Source: Thermomonas sp.
GTDB lineage: Bacteria > Pseudomonadota > Gammaproteobacteria > Xanthomonadales > Xanthomonadaceae
NCBI GenBank assembly: GCA_024711415.1
Contig: JANJSW010000198.1
Coordinates: 1 to 16,897, forward strand
Length of the DNA stretch: 16,897 bases
Direction: 5' to 3'
Below are positions 16,489-16,897 of this stretch, one piece after another; the first letter of the stretch is position 1, and each line of letters opens with the position of its first letter. The position numbers and the translations under genes are program-made. The notes beneath the pieces were generated by a model, which saw nothing but the letters and a program-made list of their open reading frames with translations, did not search any database and was not told the origin of the DNA.

Positions 16489-16897
16489 TTATTCCCTCGC
16501 TTCGCCGCGCTCGGCGCGGTCGCCACGGTCACGGCGTGGACCACGCGGACGCTCACGGTCACGGTCGCCGCCACGCGGTGCCGGGGTGTCGTCCTGCTTC
16601 TCCTGGCCAACCTGGGAGAAATCGAAGATTTCACCGCGGTAGACCCACGTCTTGATGCCGATGATGCCGTAGGTCGTCTTGGCTTCAGCGAAGCCATAGT
16701 CGATGTCGGCACGCAGGGTGTGGAGCGGCACGCGGCCTTCGCGGTACCACTCCGAACGGGCGATTTCCGCACCGTTGAGGCGGCCAGCCACGTTGACCTT
16801 GATGCCCAGCGCGCCCAGGCGCATCGCGTTGCCGACCGCGCGCTTCATCGCGCGGCGGAACATGATGCGACGCTCCAGCTGCTGCGCGATCGACTCG
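16489..16897 (-). CDS. rpsC: 30S ribosomal protein S3, C-terminal part
   Basis: The right window edge cuts this gene; about 135 C-terminal codons are present, starting [20 protein letters not shown]. The C-terminal S3 domain is clear: [33 protein letters not shown] and [12 protein letters not shown]3 forms part of the mRNA entry site with S4 and S5. The C-terminus is a long low-complexity tail of Arg, Asp, Gly and Glu (about 38 residues after FDFSQVGQE), likely disordered; related bacteria also carry charged S3 tails. The KH domain lies outside the window. Confidence 0.97.
   Translation of the reverse strand, partial: ESIAQQLERRIMFRRAMKRAVGNAMRLGALGIKVNVAGRLNGAEIARSEWYREGRVPLHTLRADIDYGFAEAKTTYGIIGIKTWVYRGEIFDFSQVGQEKQDDTPAPRGGDRDRERPRGPRRDRGDRAERGEARE

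Overview
This window comes from a high-GC gammaproteobacterium, most likely a member of the Xanthomonadaceae/Lysobacteraceae (Lysobacter, Luteimonas, Xanthomonas or a relative). The evidence is the strongly GC-biased codon use, an RpoA that begins [11 protein letters not shown], the zinc-free forms of S4 and S14, and a plant-type (class II) DAHP synthase. The family placement rests on remembered protein features, not on a search.

Layout. (1) Positions 1-4192, plus strand: the 3' part of typA/bipA (ribosome-associated GTPase, cut by the left edge), then thpR (RNA 2',3'-cyclic phosphodiesterase), a DUF2127-type membrane protein overlapping thpR by ATGA, and a lipoprotein-type amidase. (2) Positions 4251-6219, minus strand: a class II DAHP synthase (first step of the shikimate pathway) and, upstream of it, dsbB (inner-membrane disulfide oxidase). 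The amidase and the DAHP synthase converge on a hairpin in a 58-nt gap. (3) Positions 6266-6293: a strong intrinsic terminator that ends the ribosomal cluster. (4) Positions 6327-16897, all minus strand: the S10/spc/alpha ribosomal-protein cluster. In transcription order it reads rpsC (cut by the right edge), rplP, rpmC, rpsQ, rplN, rplX, rplE, rpsN, rpsH, rplF, rplR, rpsE, rpmD, rplO, secY, rpsM, rpsK, rpsD, rpoA, rplQ.

The cluster encodes the core of both ribosomal subunits together with the SecY translocon channel and the RNA polymerase alpha subunit. Gene order is classical with one exception: rpmJ (L36), which sits between secY and rpsM in E. coli, is absent, and a 333-nt gap without a credible gene takes its place. 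No tRNA, rRNA, CRISPR array, insertion sequence or phage gene was recognised.

The most interesting non-coding pattern concerns the spacers. All six spacers longer than 50 nt inside the ribosomal cluster contain at least one perfect, GC-rich inverted repeat with stems of 9-11 bp, and none has a U-tract. The one after rpoA reaches 18 bp with a single bulge and begins directly after the stop codon. These look like processing, stability, attenuation or translation-insulation elements rather than terminators. I see no new enzymatic or defence system here: this is a housekeeping region whose unexplained content lies in its spacers.
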